Origin: a virus
Strand: one strand, 5' to 3'
Virus record (IMG/VR): IMGVR_UViG_3300043466_000400
Location: 1 to 34,065 of that record
DNA length: 34,065 nt
Shown: piece after piece, positions 7,017 through 13,471 of the stretch
Position numbering within the stretch: the first letter of the stretch is position 1
How the letters are laid out: every line of letters starts with the position of its first letter
Program-made: the position numbers and the translations under genes
Notes under the pieces: generated by a model
What the model was told of the DNA's origin: nothing
The model's database searches: none
What the model saw: the letters and a program-made list of their open reading frames with translations, nothing else

Positions 7017-9330
7017 TTGGATTAATTATTTGAATGAATCTTTGGCCCATTGAATCTTGGCCTTTATTAACTTCTAATTTGTAAAATGTAGCATATTTAT
7101 CAACCCATGACCAGAATCTCTTTTGAGATAAATTATACTTTTTAAAGTCAGGATACTCTTCTAAAAACACATTAAATAACATATTTTTATTTAACCTTTC
7201 TCCCTCTTTAATTGTTTCAAAATTCGCCCATTCGTAAAACTCAAACGATGTTTCTTTAATGAATTTCCTTATCTCTAAATTCTTATAATCAAATGATATT
7301 AAGCCATTCGTTAAATACATTCTAATACACATTAGCATATAATTATAAAACTTAAGCCATTCATTATAATCCCATTCGTCAAACAACATCCTGCCAAATT
7401 CGTTTAATGGTGTATGTTTAGAACTAAAATGACTGCTAAATTCAATCTCCCATTTCCTACGTTCAAATGAGCCACCAACACCTCCTACAGTATAGTTAGT
7501 AGTTATTATAATTTTAGGACTTTTTGATACCGGTATCTTTATTGCATCTTTATTCTTTTTTTCTAATGTGATACCCTCGGTAATAACACTAAATAGATTT
7601 TCAAATTTAAAGTTCTTTTGTACATCGTCAAACACTAATATTTGAGTATCAGCTGAAACAGTTTGATATGGAAATGATTTCTCAAAACTAAATGACTTAC
7701 CATTAATATCAGCAACCCTTTTTACTTTAGATAGTGCATTCCAAAATATACCCTTACCACTTCCACCATTCGGATTCTCGCTTATTGTTTCATCATTTAA
7801 AATAACTGCTTTATTATTGGCTGATGTCTTAAATGAGTGCATAAGATAGCCTAATGTAGATGTAATTGAATTAACCTTGTTACTATCGTTATTCGATATT
7901 AAGTCAATAAACTTGCTGAAATCACAATTAATATTTTCAGTTACTTTAAAATCAAAATCTATTATGTGTTTATTCCAAACAAATCCATCCAAATCAATAT
8001 AATCAATAAGTTCAAATTTATCAGATGTTACCTTAACTGCCTTGTTTTTAAAATAAATGTATGCAGTATCAATGGTATCTTCTTTGAAATGTATATTAGT
8101 TTCAGCCAGTAAGTTTAAATAATCCTCTTTAAAATACTTGGGATTAGAAGCCATGTATTCATAAACTCTATGTTCTTTGTTCTTTAATAGGTCCGCTAAT
8201 ACATAATCTTTAATTTTTACTTCTGTAGTATTATCAATAAGGTTATTAGTTACTTTAATAAATATAAATGATTCGGAGTTCTCAGGATAATATTTATAAA
8301 AGCCATTAGATTCAAGCCAATTCTTATAAAGTAAATTATCTAATATAACATTCCCTTTCTTATTGTATTTCCAAAAGTTCTGTTGATTAATTGTTTCAGT
8401 AATATCATTAAGTACATTAATATCAATACCAGGATATTTAATTAATATTTCTTTCTCAGTTGTTCCTGTTTTAATAGATTTCTTAATGTCATTAAGTTTC
8501 TCAGTATCTTCAAAATACTTCATACCAAAATTAGCCTTACCTTTAGAATATGCTGAGCGGATGGTTTTTTCTATCTCATTTCTACTAAAATCCTTTTGCT
8601 CAAACTGCAAAGAAAACCTAATACATTCTACTTCTGATACACCATAATCATTAAATGAACTTGCAAGTATAAATAGATTATTGTTTCTTTTACCAATATT
8701 CATATCATAAGACTTACAGAACCATTTATAAAGCCTTTTAATTATTTCTGATTCATTATCTAACTTTACTATTGGTGCCTGTTCTCGATAGTCATATTCA
8801 ATAAAATCTTCCTTAGCATCCCATTCTTTTGAGTTCTTATTTATAAAGATGTTGCTATCATAAGATTCAAAACATATCCGGCTAATGTTTTTAGATGTGG
8901 TATCAAAATGAGTATTGTTATAATATTTCTCTAAAGCATCAAAATACTTTTTATGGTTTTCAATGTCTTTAGGTATCTTAACAATTAATTTTAAACCATT
9001 ACCTGAAGGACTAATAAATAAAGCAAAGGTATATTTATCAACTATTAGTTTATCCCTATCTTCATTTAATAATTCTAATGATTCGTATTTGTCAAAGTCA
9101 AGGCAAATGTAACCTGAATGTTCTAATATAGCAGCATCGTTTCGCTTTGAGAATGTACCACTAAAACAGATAGCAGGTAGTTGTTTTTTAAACTCATCTT
9201 TATTGCTTTGTTGCCTAACTTGTTCAACCAGTTCCTTTGACTTACCGGATTTGATTCGTTCCAATACAAAGTCAATATCTCTAAAGAAAGGAGTATTTGT
9301 TTGTGCTAAATTTTTAAATATAGTTATCAT
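6991..9330 (-). CDS. Primase-helicase (BT4734-type primase, SF3 helicase)
   Basis: 779 residues. The N-terminal part is like the BT4734/VirE-N primase family: FSGTFSKRND, CLDFDK (76-81) and ISPSGNGLKL (106-115), a metal and nucleotide site, then DTTSKNISRICFES. Residues about 215-262 resemble a PriCT linker (RNNNLFILASSFNDYG). The C-terminal SF3-type ATPase has Walker A NGGSGKG (521-527), Walker B ILVFDDV (564-570), sensor KIIITTNY (606-613) and an arginine-finger candidate FERRK (622-626). It would prime and unwind phage DNA. It is preceded by leader RNA 2. Confidence 0.85.
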   Translation of the reverse strand: MITIFKNLAQTNTPFFRDIDFVLERIKSGKSKELVEQVRQQSNKDEFKKQLPAICFSGTFSKRNDAAILEHSGYICLDFDKYESLELLNEDRDKLIVDKYTFALFISPSGNGLKLIVKIPKDIENHKKYFDALEKYYNNTHFDTTSKNISRICFESYDSNIFINKNSKEWDAKEDFIEYDYREQAPIVKLDNESEIIKRLYKWFCKSYDMNIGKRNNNLFILASSFNDYGVSEVECIRFSLQFEQKDFSRNEIEKTIRSAYSKGKANFGMKYFEDTEKLNDIKKSIKTGTTEKEILIKYPGIDINVLNDITETINQQNFWKYNKKGNVILDNLLYKNWLESNGFYKYYPENSESFIFIKVTNNLIDNTTEVKIKDYVLADLLKNKEHRVYEYMASNPKYFKEDYLNLLAETNIHFKEDTIDTAYIYFKNKAVKVTSDKFELIDYIDLDGFVWNKHIIDFDFKVTENINCDFSKFIDLISNNDSNKVNSITSTLGYLMHSFKTSANNKAVILNDETISENPNGGSGKGIFWNALSKVKRVADINGKSFSFEKSFPYQTVSADTQILVFDDVQKNFKFENLFSVITEGITLEKKNKDAIKIPVSKSPKIIITTNYTVGGVGGSFERRKWEIEFSSHFSSKHTPLNEFGRMLFDEWDYNEWLKFYNYMLMCIRMYLTNGLISFDYKNLEIRKFIKETSFEFYEWANFETIKEGERLNKNMLFNVFLEEYPDFKKYNLSQKRFWSWVDKYATFYKLEVNKGQDSMGQRFIQIINPNENNTDIL

Positions 9331-9333
9331 AAT

Positions 9334-9422
9334 AAAAAACCCTACACCCCTCGATGTAGTGGCATCTCAGGGAATAGGGTAAAATTCTTTAGTTAATTTT
9401 ATGAGCCACTACTCATTAACTA
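9334..9422 (-). ncRNA. Leader RNA 2 with kissing hairpins (upstream of primase-helicase)
   Basis: Predicted minus-strand transcript. Hairpin I (9421-9391) has outer stem AGTTAA/TTAACT, inner stem TGAG/CTCA and loop TAGTGG. Hairpin II (9380-9339) has ACCCTA/TAGGGT, CCCT/AGGG and GATG/CATC with loop CCACTA, followed by a T run. The two six-base apical loops are perfect complements, so a kissing interaction is expected. Hairpin II looks like an intrinsic terminator, and the primase-helicase AUG is only a few bases beyond its U tract. Confidence 0.6.
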
Positions 9423-9427
9423 TTTTA

Positions 9428-9435
9428 CAAATATA
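9428..9435 (-). promoter_or_regulatory. TATATTTG promoter element for leader RNA 2
   Basis: Minus-strand TATATTTG matches the Bacteroidota TAnnTTTG element, and hairpin I begins 7 bases downstream. No clear TTG is seen 17-23 bases upstream, so the promoter is weaker by consensus or needs an activator. Confidence 0.5.
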
Positions 9436-9456
9436 ATAAATTAATTACTTAAATTA

Positions 9457-9628
9457 AATAACGCATTTAACGGATTAATAACGGATTGTTTTTCGCTTTG
9501 TGTCCTTAGAACTATAAAGGTTACAACACATTAACGCTTTCACATTGGTATTTTTCAACTTTAAAAACACACCTTTAAAAAAAATTATATAAGGAGTATA
9601 GGGCCATCTCAATCCGTTAAGCGTTATT
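9457..9628. repeat. Inverted repeat and AACGGATT iterons (possible origin or operator)
   Basis: AATAACGC-at-TTAACGGATT (9457-9476) is matched in inverse by AATCCGTTAAGCGTTATT (9611-9628), 18 paired positions with a 2-base bulge. AACGGATT also occurs at 9469-9476 and 9480-9487, 11 bases apart, and inverted at 9611-9618. Between the arms lies an AT-rich stretch without a gene. The position before the primase-helicase gene suits a replication origin or operator. The right arm overlaps the stop codon of the gene at 9617. Confidence 0.5.
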
Positions 9629-9898
9629 TCTTACAATCTCAATCTCCTCACCATTGATTAATGAATAGTAAAAGTCACACATCATATCATTTAAGTCCTT
9701 GACTTGCTGAAGTTTATGGTCATCTAAATTTTTATAAATGGTTTTTACAAACTCTTCGCATGCAAATTTCAAAGCGTTAAACTTCTGTTTTTCTTGGAAT
9801 TTAAACTGCCCTAAAAAACGTGTATATTCATCTGACATGGTTAAAGCATGAGCGCAGAAGATTAATAAGGCTCTTTCTGATTTTTCTAATTCGGTCAT
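9617..9898 (-). CDS. Hypothetical protein, 93 aa
   Basis: Helical protein (MTELEKSERALLIFCAHALT at the start, FYYSLINGEEIEIV near the end), with no family recognised. The start overlaps the stop of the Gp157-like gene by 4 bases (ATGA). It is the last gene of the ERF operon before the iteron region, and its final codons form one arm of the long inverted repeat. A role in replication or recombination is suggested only by position. Confidence 0.65.
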   Translation of the reverse strand: MTELEKSERALLIFCAHALTMSDEYTRFLGQFKFQEKQKFNALKFACEEFVKTIYKNLDDHKLQQVKDLNDMMCDFYYSLINGEEIEIVRNNA

Positions 9899-10383
9899 TT
9901 TATCTGTATATTATTATTGATTACTAACCTTGCACCATTAACATCTTCGCCATTCTTAATAGCTTCTTTAATTGCCATTTTATCCGGTGTTATAGTTACT
10001 TTCTCATTTAGAAACTTAGCATCTAATAGAGCCATATTGTCAACCTCAACTGCTTCTGACTTTCTAAAGTTAATTTTAATTAAAGGAGTTTTGATTTCAT
10101 CTACTTGGAATAGTTGCATAGCATTGCTAATGTTAGTTTTAAGCCTTTCAAGTGCATTCTCACGAACTTTCTTAAGGTCTTTAAGTCTATCTATCTCAGC
10201 ATTGATAATAGAAATTTCATCGTTAATATCTTTAATTACAAAAGAATAATTAACAGATTTTACTTCTAATTCATGCTCAGCAATAGCTAAAGCCTGTTCT
10301 AACTCAGGAGTTAATTCTCCAGTTGTTAAAGCATCAGCGATTTGCTGATACTCTGATTGGATTTGATACATTGATTTTTTCAT
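9895..10383 (-). CDS. Siphovirus Gp157-like protein
   Basis: 162 residues matching the Gp157 family layout: a long N-terminal helical coiled-coil region (YQIQSEYQQIADALTTGELT, then INDEISIINAEIDRLKDLKK) followed by a small domain with IKTPLIKINFRKSEAVEVD and ITPDKMAIKEAIKNGEDVNG. The family is widespread in siphophages near recombination genes, and in streptococcal phages has been linked to phage resistance, but the molecular role is unclear. The start overlaps the upstream 62-residue gene by 4 bases. Confidence 0.8.
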   Translation of the reverse strand: MKKSMYQIQSEYQQIADALTTGELTPELEQALAIAEHELEVKSVNYSFVIKDINDEISIINAEIDRLKDLKKVRENALERLKTNISNAMQLFQVDEIKTPLIKINFRKSEAVEVDNMALLDAKFLNEKVTITPDKMAIKEAIKNGEDVNGARLVINNNIQIK

Positions 10384-10568
10384 TGTTTTTTGTTGTTTAG
10401 ATTATTATTTACTTCTAATTCTATAGCTAATATGCTAACCTTAGCCTGTAGTTTACCTATTATTTTAGCCATTTGTAACATTGCTGCTCCTGCATCTAAT
10501 GTGTTAATATTAGACCAATCTTCATCTATTGATAATAGAAATTCGTTTAATTCTTGTGGTGTTGTCAT
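10380..10568 (-). CDS. Small hypothetical protein, 62 aa
   Basis: Short helical protein starting MTTPQELNEFLLSIDEDWSN and ending in a polar Asn/Lys tail. Residues 25-53 (AAMLQMAKIIGKLQAKVSIL) could form an amphipathic helix or coiled coil. It begins 2 bases after the ERF gene stop and overlaps the Gp157-like start by 4 bases, so it is embedded in the recombination operon. No family recognised. Confidence 0.65.
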   Translation of the reverse strand: MTTPQELNEFLLSIDEDWSNINTLDAGAAMLQMAKIIGKLQAKVSILAIELEVNNNLNNKKQ

Positions 10569-10570
10569 GT

Positions 10571-11068
10571 TTAATTGTTTTTAATTGCTACATCTAATAA
10601 TTGTTTATACTTACTATCAATAGTATATTTATCCATTGATGCTATTACATGATTCTTTTTACCCTCATTAATTGCCTTAATCATAGATTCAAATTGCTCA
10701 GGACTTAATGTAGGTTTGGATGGCTTAATAGTCATATTAGCATCGTCATCTTCAATTTCTAATGATAATAAAGATGCTAATGTATATCTACGGAAATAAG
10801 TTATAGCACTACCCATCTGTTGTGGGTTCAATCCTGTAGGCAAATCAATATAACTTGTAGCGATTTCTTTGCCGGATTCATCGAGTAGTATTGTACCTAC
10901 TTTGCCATCCTTAATCGGTTGTAATAATACCAAACCTAAATCTGAAAGTATTGGCTTTACTTCTGATAAGATTTGTGTTAATGTTGCATAAGTGCTTTTA
11001 AAATGTGGATTCTTACCATCCTTTTTAATCGCATTTACTTTCCTTTGGAACTCTAATAATTGTTTCAT
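10571..11068 (-). CDS. erf: ERF-family single-strand annealing protein
   Basis: 165 residues with the ERF core: NPHFKSTYATLTQILSEVKP, the GLVLLQP strand, TSYIDLPTGLNPQQMGSAIT followed by YFRRYTLASLLSLEIEDDDA. These are the conserved blocks of the P22 Erf family, which binds ssDNA and anneals complementary strands during phage recombination. The C-terminal region is short. It follows a predicted SSB gene, its usual partner, but is separated from it by leader RNA 1, which has its own promoter. Confidence 0.9.
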   Translation of the reverse strand: MKQLLEFQRKVNAIKKDGKNPHFKSTYATLTQILSEVKPILSDLGLVLLQPIKDGKVGTILLDESGKEIATSYIDLPTGLNPQQMGSAITYFRRYTLASLLSLEIEDDDANMTIKPSKPTLSPEQFESMIKAINEGKKNHVIASMDKYTIDSKYKQLLDVAIKNN

Positions 11069-11079
11069 TTTTATAAAAT

Positions 11080-11171
11080 ATAAAGCCCTCTATTCTGAAT
11101 GCCAACCGCCAAGTAAAGCATAGAGAATAAAGGGCAATGTTTAAAATTAGTTTGATTCATGGCGGTTGAAT
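11080..11171 (-). ncRNA. Leader RNA 1 with kissing hairpins (upstream of ERF)
   Basis: Predicted minus-strand transcript. Hairpin I (11171-11155) is ATTCA/TGAAT with loop ACCGCCA. Hairpin II (11135-11085) pairs GCCCTTTATTCT with AGAATAGAGGGC (12 bp with one U-G), has inner stem ATGC/GCAT, and a large apical loop containing TGGCGGT, the exact complement of loop I (9 bp if flanks are included). TTTATATTTTAT follows hairpin II, then the ERF ATG at 11068. The U-G pair favours the minus strand as the RNA strand. Confidence 0.6.
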
Positions 11172-11175
11172 ATGA

Positions 11176-11205
11176 CAAAATTAATAATTTTTTTTAAAAC
11201 GGCAA
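11176..11205 (-). promoter_or_regulatory. Bacteroidota-type promoter for leader RNA 1 and ERF operon
   Basis: Minus-strand TTG (11205-11203, part of TTTG), 19-base spacer, TAATTTTG (11183-11176). This fits TTG-N17-23-TAnnTTTG closely. The expected start, about 5 bases downstream, is at the first base of hairpin I. The promoter overlaps the 3' end of the predicted SSB gene. Confidence 0.7.
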
Positions 11206-11550
11206 ATCATTTATTTCATCAATTTTAATTTTAGCTGCCGGGTTATACTTAGCCGATGTCTCAACATAATCATTATTAGCCGAAGCATCAGTTATAACTA
11301 TCTTCCATGCTTCTAAAGTATTGAAGTATTTACCATTCCATTCTCTACCTTTCAGGTTGAACTCAACACTAACCTCATAACCTACTATAAAGTTATTTAG
11401 TGATTCGCACTTGTCTTGGGAGACTTGGAATGTTACATGCTGCGGATACTTTGTGTCAGCATCAATAGTTACTACTATTTCTCTTTTTTTGAACTTATCG
11501 GAAACTGCTACAGTTTCGCCGATGTGTTTTATTTTACCTTTTATATTCAT
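11194..11550 (-). CDS. DUF3127-family predicted single-strand DNA-binding protein
   Basis: 118 residues with the DUF3127 blocks: KGKIKHIGETVAVSDKFKKR, EIVVTIDADTKYPQHVTFQV, then GYEVSVEFNLKGREWNGKYF and NTLEAWKI. The predicted fold is an OB-like beta barrel. The acidic tail ends IDEINDLPF, like the C-terminal tips by which SSBs contact partner proteins. The family replaces SSB in many Bacteroidota phages. It sits just before ERF, which supports the role. The start overlaps the upstream gene by 17 bases. Confidence 0.8.
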   Translation of the reverse strand: MNIKGKIKHIGETVAVSDKFKKREIVVTIDADTKYPQHVTFQVSQDKCESLNNFIVGYEVSVEFNLKGREWNGKYFNTLEAWKIVITDASANNDYVETSAKYNPAAKIKIDEINDLPF

Positions 11551-11746
11551 AATTCTTTATATCTGATTTTACTTTTTTCCAATATTTATATCTATCTGTA
11601 CCCTCTAATTCTGTTAGAATTTCATCTATGCAAATTAATAAACATTCTTTAAAATACTCATTATTATCGCATTCAAGGATGTATCTAAACTTCTGAATTA
11701 AATAAATAGATTTCTCTTTTGCGGTTGTTACGTTTGCGGTATTCAT
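11534..11746 (-). CDS. Small helical phage protein, paralogue of 3158..3397
   Basis: 70 residues sharing the order AKEKSIYLIQKF, CLLICIDEIL and YWKKVKSDIKN with the protein at 3158..3397, so the genome has two diverged copies. The first 20 codons overlap the end of the upstream gene in another frame. No later ATG restores the conserved N-terminus, so the start at 11746 is kept. Function unknown. Confidence 0.7.
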   Translation of the reverse strand: MNTANVTTAKEKSIYLIQKFRYILECDNNEYFKECLLICIDEILTELEGTDRYKYWKKVKSDIKNYEYKR

Positions 11747-11906
11747 TGATAAATTTAGTTATTTGTTGTGATTCGTGAAATAATGCCCATTTATGATTAG
11801 TCTTATCTTCGTTGTTAATCATTCTACTATCTAAATTATTTCTGTAATTAACTAATGTTTCAATTTGCTCATCTGTTAATTCAATAGTCATATTAGATGG
11901 CCACAT
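11685..11906 (-). CDS. Small hypothetical protein, about 73 aa
   Basis: The frame is open from an ATG at 11939, but that would overlap the upstream membrane protein gene. ATGs at 11906 (5 bases after that gene's stop) and 11891 are better. The protein from 11891 begins MTIELTDEQIETLVNYRNNL, a natural-looking N-terminus, and ends in a basic segment (YRKRNNRKRE). It is probably helical, with no family recognised. Its 3' end overlaps the next gene by 62 bases. Confidence 0.6.
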   Translation of the reverse strand: MWPSNMTIELTDEQIETLVNYRNNLDSRMINNEDKTNHKWALFHESQQITKFINEYRKRNNRKREIYLFNSEV

Positions 11907-11910
11907 GATA

Positions 11911-12057
11911 CTATCTTCTGCTTTTTTTCCAGTTCTCATAAGATGTTGGTTTTTTAGGTTTTTGATTAACTACCATATTAACTATGCACCCAAGAGTTAA
12001 TCCACCAAGTAAGCATAATAATATCAATAATAATAATTCGATTAATGCTTGTATCAT
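11911..12057 (-). CDS. Small single-pass membrane protein, 48 aa
   Basis: ATG at 12057 overlaps the stop of the ribbon-helix-helix-like gene (ATGA). The protein starts MIQALIELLLLILLCLLGGL and stays hydrophobic to about residue 32, then turns polar and basic (NQKPKKPTSYENWKKSRR). This is one transmembrane helix with a positively charged tail, which would usually be cytoplasmic. Such small early membrane proteins sometimes modify host physiology, but nothing specific can be said. Confidence 0.65.
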   Translation of the reverse strand: MIQALIELLLLILLCLLGGLTLGCIVNMVVNQKPKKPTSYENWKKSRR

Positions 12058-12194
12058 TTTGATTTGCCCTCCAATGCAATTAGTATTAATTGTTCTGCTT
12101 TGACTTGAATAGCTACTTTATCTTTAGTAGCTTGTTGTTTTACTTTGTCAAATGTAGCCTCGCTAATTTGCCATGATGTTTTCTTTTTACTCAT
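12054..12194 (-). CDS. Ribbon-helix-helix-like small protein, 46 aa
   Basis: MSKKKTSWQISEATFDKVKQ and onward, ending AEQLILIALEGKSK. A short strand after the basic start, then two helices with the spacing of MetJ/Arc-type DNA-binding proteins, makes a ribbon-helix-helix protein the best guess. If so it would be a dimeric repressor acting in the early region. It begins 5 bases after the stop of the upstream gene and is coupled by ATGA to the membrane protein gene. The call is by pattern only. Confidence 0.6.
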   Translation of the reverse strand: MSKKKTSWQISEATFDKVKQQATKDKVAIQVKAEQLILIALEGKSK

Positions 12195-12198
12195 ATTG

Positions 12199-12384
12199 TT
12201 ATTTGTTTTTATTAATTATTGATTCTCTTAATGATTTGATTGCTTTTTTATAGCCACGTTCCTGACTTGTAATTAAGTCATAAGTTGGAGCATCGGTAAA
12301 ATGTATGCTAATTGTTTTTCCATAATACTCAGTTGATGCACTCCATTGTCCGTAACCTGTTTGTTTAAAATTTACTGTTTTCAT
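12199..12384 (-). CDS. Small hypothetical protein, 61 aa
   Basis: MKTVNFKQTGYGQWSASTEY at the start, then ISIHFTDAPTYDLI and a basic helical tail (ERGYKKAIKSLRESII). An N-terminal beta hairpin followed by one helix is likely. No family recognised. It is the second gene after the early minus-strand promoter at 12641..12673, with a 40-base gap upstream holding no obvious element. Confidence 0.6.
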   Translation of the reverse strand: MKTVNFKQTGYGQWSASTEYYGKTISIHFTDAPTYDLITSQERGYKKAIKSLRESIINKNK

Positions 12385-12424
12385 ATTGTTATGCAGTGTA
12401 GGATGCTGCTCCTCTTTTTGTTTG

Positions 12425-12610
12425 TTATTTTTTTTCTAATGTTTTTACTATTTCATTTGGATTTAAAATATATTCTACCTCACTATTGCTTGTTATAATA
12501 ACAGTTAAATCATTTTTACTAATTTTCCATATATTTCTATACATATTTTTTAATTTAACTAATTCTCCACTTTTTAAATCAGATGCTTTTTTTAAAGTAA
12601 TTGTTGTCAT
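12425..12610 (-). CDS. Small hypothetical protein, 61 aa, first early gene
   Basis: MTTITLKKASDLKSGELVKL at the start, with MYRNIWKISKNDLTVIITSN after it. The mostly beta pattern could be a small barrel. No family recognised. It is the first gene downstream of a consensus-like Bacteroidota promoter on the minus strand, so it is probably made early in infection. Confidence 0.6.
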   Translation of the reverse strand: MTTITLKKASDLKSGELVKLKNMYRNIWKISKNDLTVIITSNSEVEYILNPNEIVKTLEKK

Positions 12611-12640
12611 TGTTTTTTGTTTTTAATTGTTTTCGTTATA

Positions 12641-12673
12641 CAAATATATATATTTATATTTATATATTGCAAA
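12641..12673 (-). promoter_or_regulatory. Bacteroidota-type early promoter, minus strand
   Basis: Minus-strand TTTG (12673-12670), 21-base spacer, TATATTTG (12648-12641). This is a full match to TTG-N17-23-TAnnTTTG. Transcription should begin near 12636, leaving a leader of about 25 bases before the ATG at 12610. It serves the early operon and diverges from the plus-strand element at 12737. Confidence 0.7.
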
Positions 12674-12736
12674 TTATTTTTACTTTTTTATGTAACTGAT
12701 TGATTATCAAGCTATTTATTTTTAAATTATATTTAT

Positions 12737-12744
12737 TATATTTG
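12737..12744 (+). promoter_or_regulatory. TATATTTG promoter element, plus strand
   Basis: TATATTTG lies only 4 bases before the ATG at 12749. With the usual start about 5 bases after the element, the mRNA would be leaderless or nearly so. No TTG with correct spacing is seen upstream. Confidence 0.55.
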
Positions 12745-12748
12745 TAAA

Positions 12749-12934
12749 ATGAAATATATTATAGCAGCATTTATCTTAGTTATGGCTCAATTTATCTACC
12801 ATAACAACCAACAAACACAACTAAAAAACGAGATAACAAGGCTAAAAATGGATAATGAATTGCTACTTAAACAAGCTATCCGAGCAAAAGAAATCCTAAA
12901 AGGTGATTCTTTACACACTTTACTTTATTATTAA
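12749..12934 (+). CDS. Small membrane-anchored coiled-coil protein, 61 aa
   Basis: MKYIIAAFILVMAQFIY is a membrane anchor or uncleaved signal, followed by a polar helix (NNQQTQLKNEITRLKMDNEL) with coiled-coil spacing. The stop and the next gene's start share one base (TAATG). It is one of only two plus-strand genes in the genome. The shape is like an inner-membrane spanin or a small superinfection factor, but no family is recognised and it is far from the lysis genes. Confidence 0.65.
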   Translation: MKYIIAAFILVMAQFIYHNNQQTQLKNEITRLKMDNELLLKQAIRAKEILKGDSLHTLLYY

Positions 12935-13251
12935 TGGAGAAAATAAACAAGCTATTAGCCGAGCAATGTGATGCTATTAAAGAGCAGTTAATTCAAAAGA
13001 ACATTGATTATAACAACTCCCTACAAAATCCGATTTCTATATTCCACAAAGGCAATAACATTGATGGTATATTAGCAAGGATTGATGATAAACTAAATAG
13101 GATTAAACAGGTAGGTATTACTGATAAAACAGAAGATACTTTAGGCGATTTAATAGGATATATTATTCATTTGAAGATAGCTTTACAACTTCAAAAAGAT
13201 TCAAATAACCATCTCGATAATTCTTCTCAAATGTATCAATTTTGTTCGTAG
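12934..13251 (+). CDS. DUF1599 / nucleotide-modification-associated domain protein
   Basis: 105 residues. KNIDYNNSLQNPISIFHKGN, then GILARIDDKLNRIKQ and EDTLGDLIGYIIHLKIAL, match the pattern of the DUF1599 family (predicted association with nucleotide modification, often in phages). The conserved part ends near residue 90, and the last 20 codons overlap in antisense the 3' end of the minus-strand gene at 13163..13471. It may act on free nucleotides or on the host pool, perhaps together with the phage DNA methyltransferase; this is inference. Confidence 0.75.
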   Translation: MEKINKLLAEQCDAIKEQLIQKNIDYNNSLQNPISIFHKGNNIDGILARIDDKLNRIKQVGITDKTEDTLGDLIGYIIHLKIALQLQKDSNNHLDNSSQMYQFCS

Positions 13252-13471
13252 CGAATACAAATGATCCATCATTTAAAAACACTTTAGTACATTCAATCGG
13301 TGTGTTATCTTCTGTAAACAATACATAAGACCTGAAAGCAGTTATTCTAATTTCGTTCACATCAATAACAAATGTAAAAGTTACCCAGTCATCAAATGGC
13401 TTAACTATTACACCCTCTTGGTCAAATGTAATAGTCTCATGTTTATCGTATATCCTAAATTTAAAAATCAA
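13163..13471 (-). CDS. Hypothetical protein, 102 aa
   Basis: MIFKFRIYDKHETITFDQEG at the start (from a TTG that overlaps the metallophosphoesterase stop as TTGA), then WVTFTFVIDVNEIRITAF and FVFATNKIDTF. The protein looks beta-rich and compact. No family recognised. Its last 89 bases overlap the plus-strand DUF1599 gene tail to tail. It would be the final gene of the late minus-strand transcript, so the two transcripts collide here. Confidence 0.55.
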   Translation of the reverse strand: MIFKFRIYDKHETITFDQEGVIVKPFDDWVTFTFVIDVNEIRITAFRSYVLFTEDNTPIECTKVFLNDGSFVFATNKIDTFEKNYRDGYLNLFEVVKLSSNE

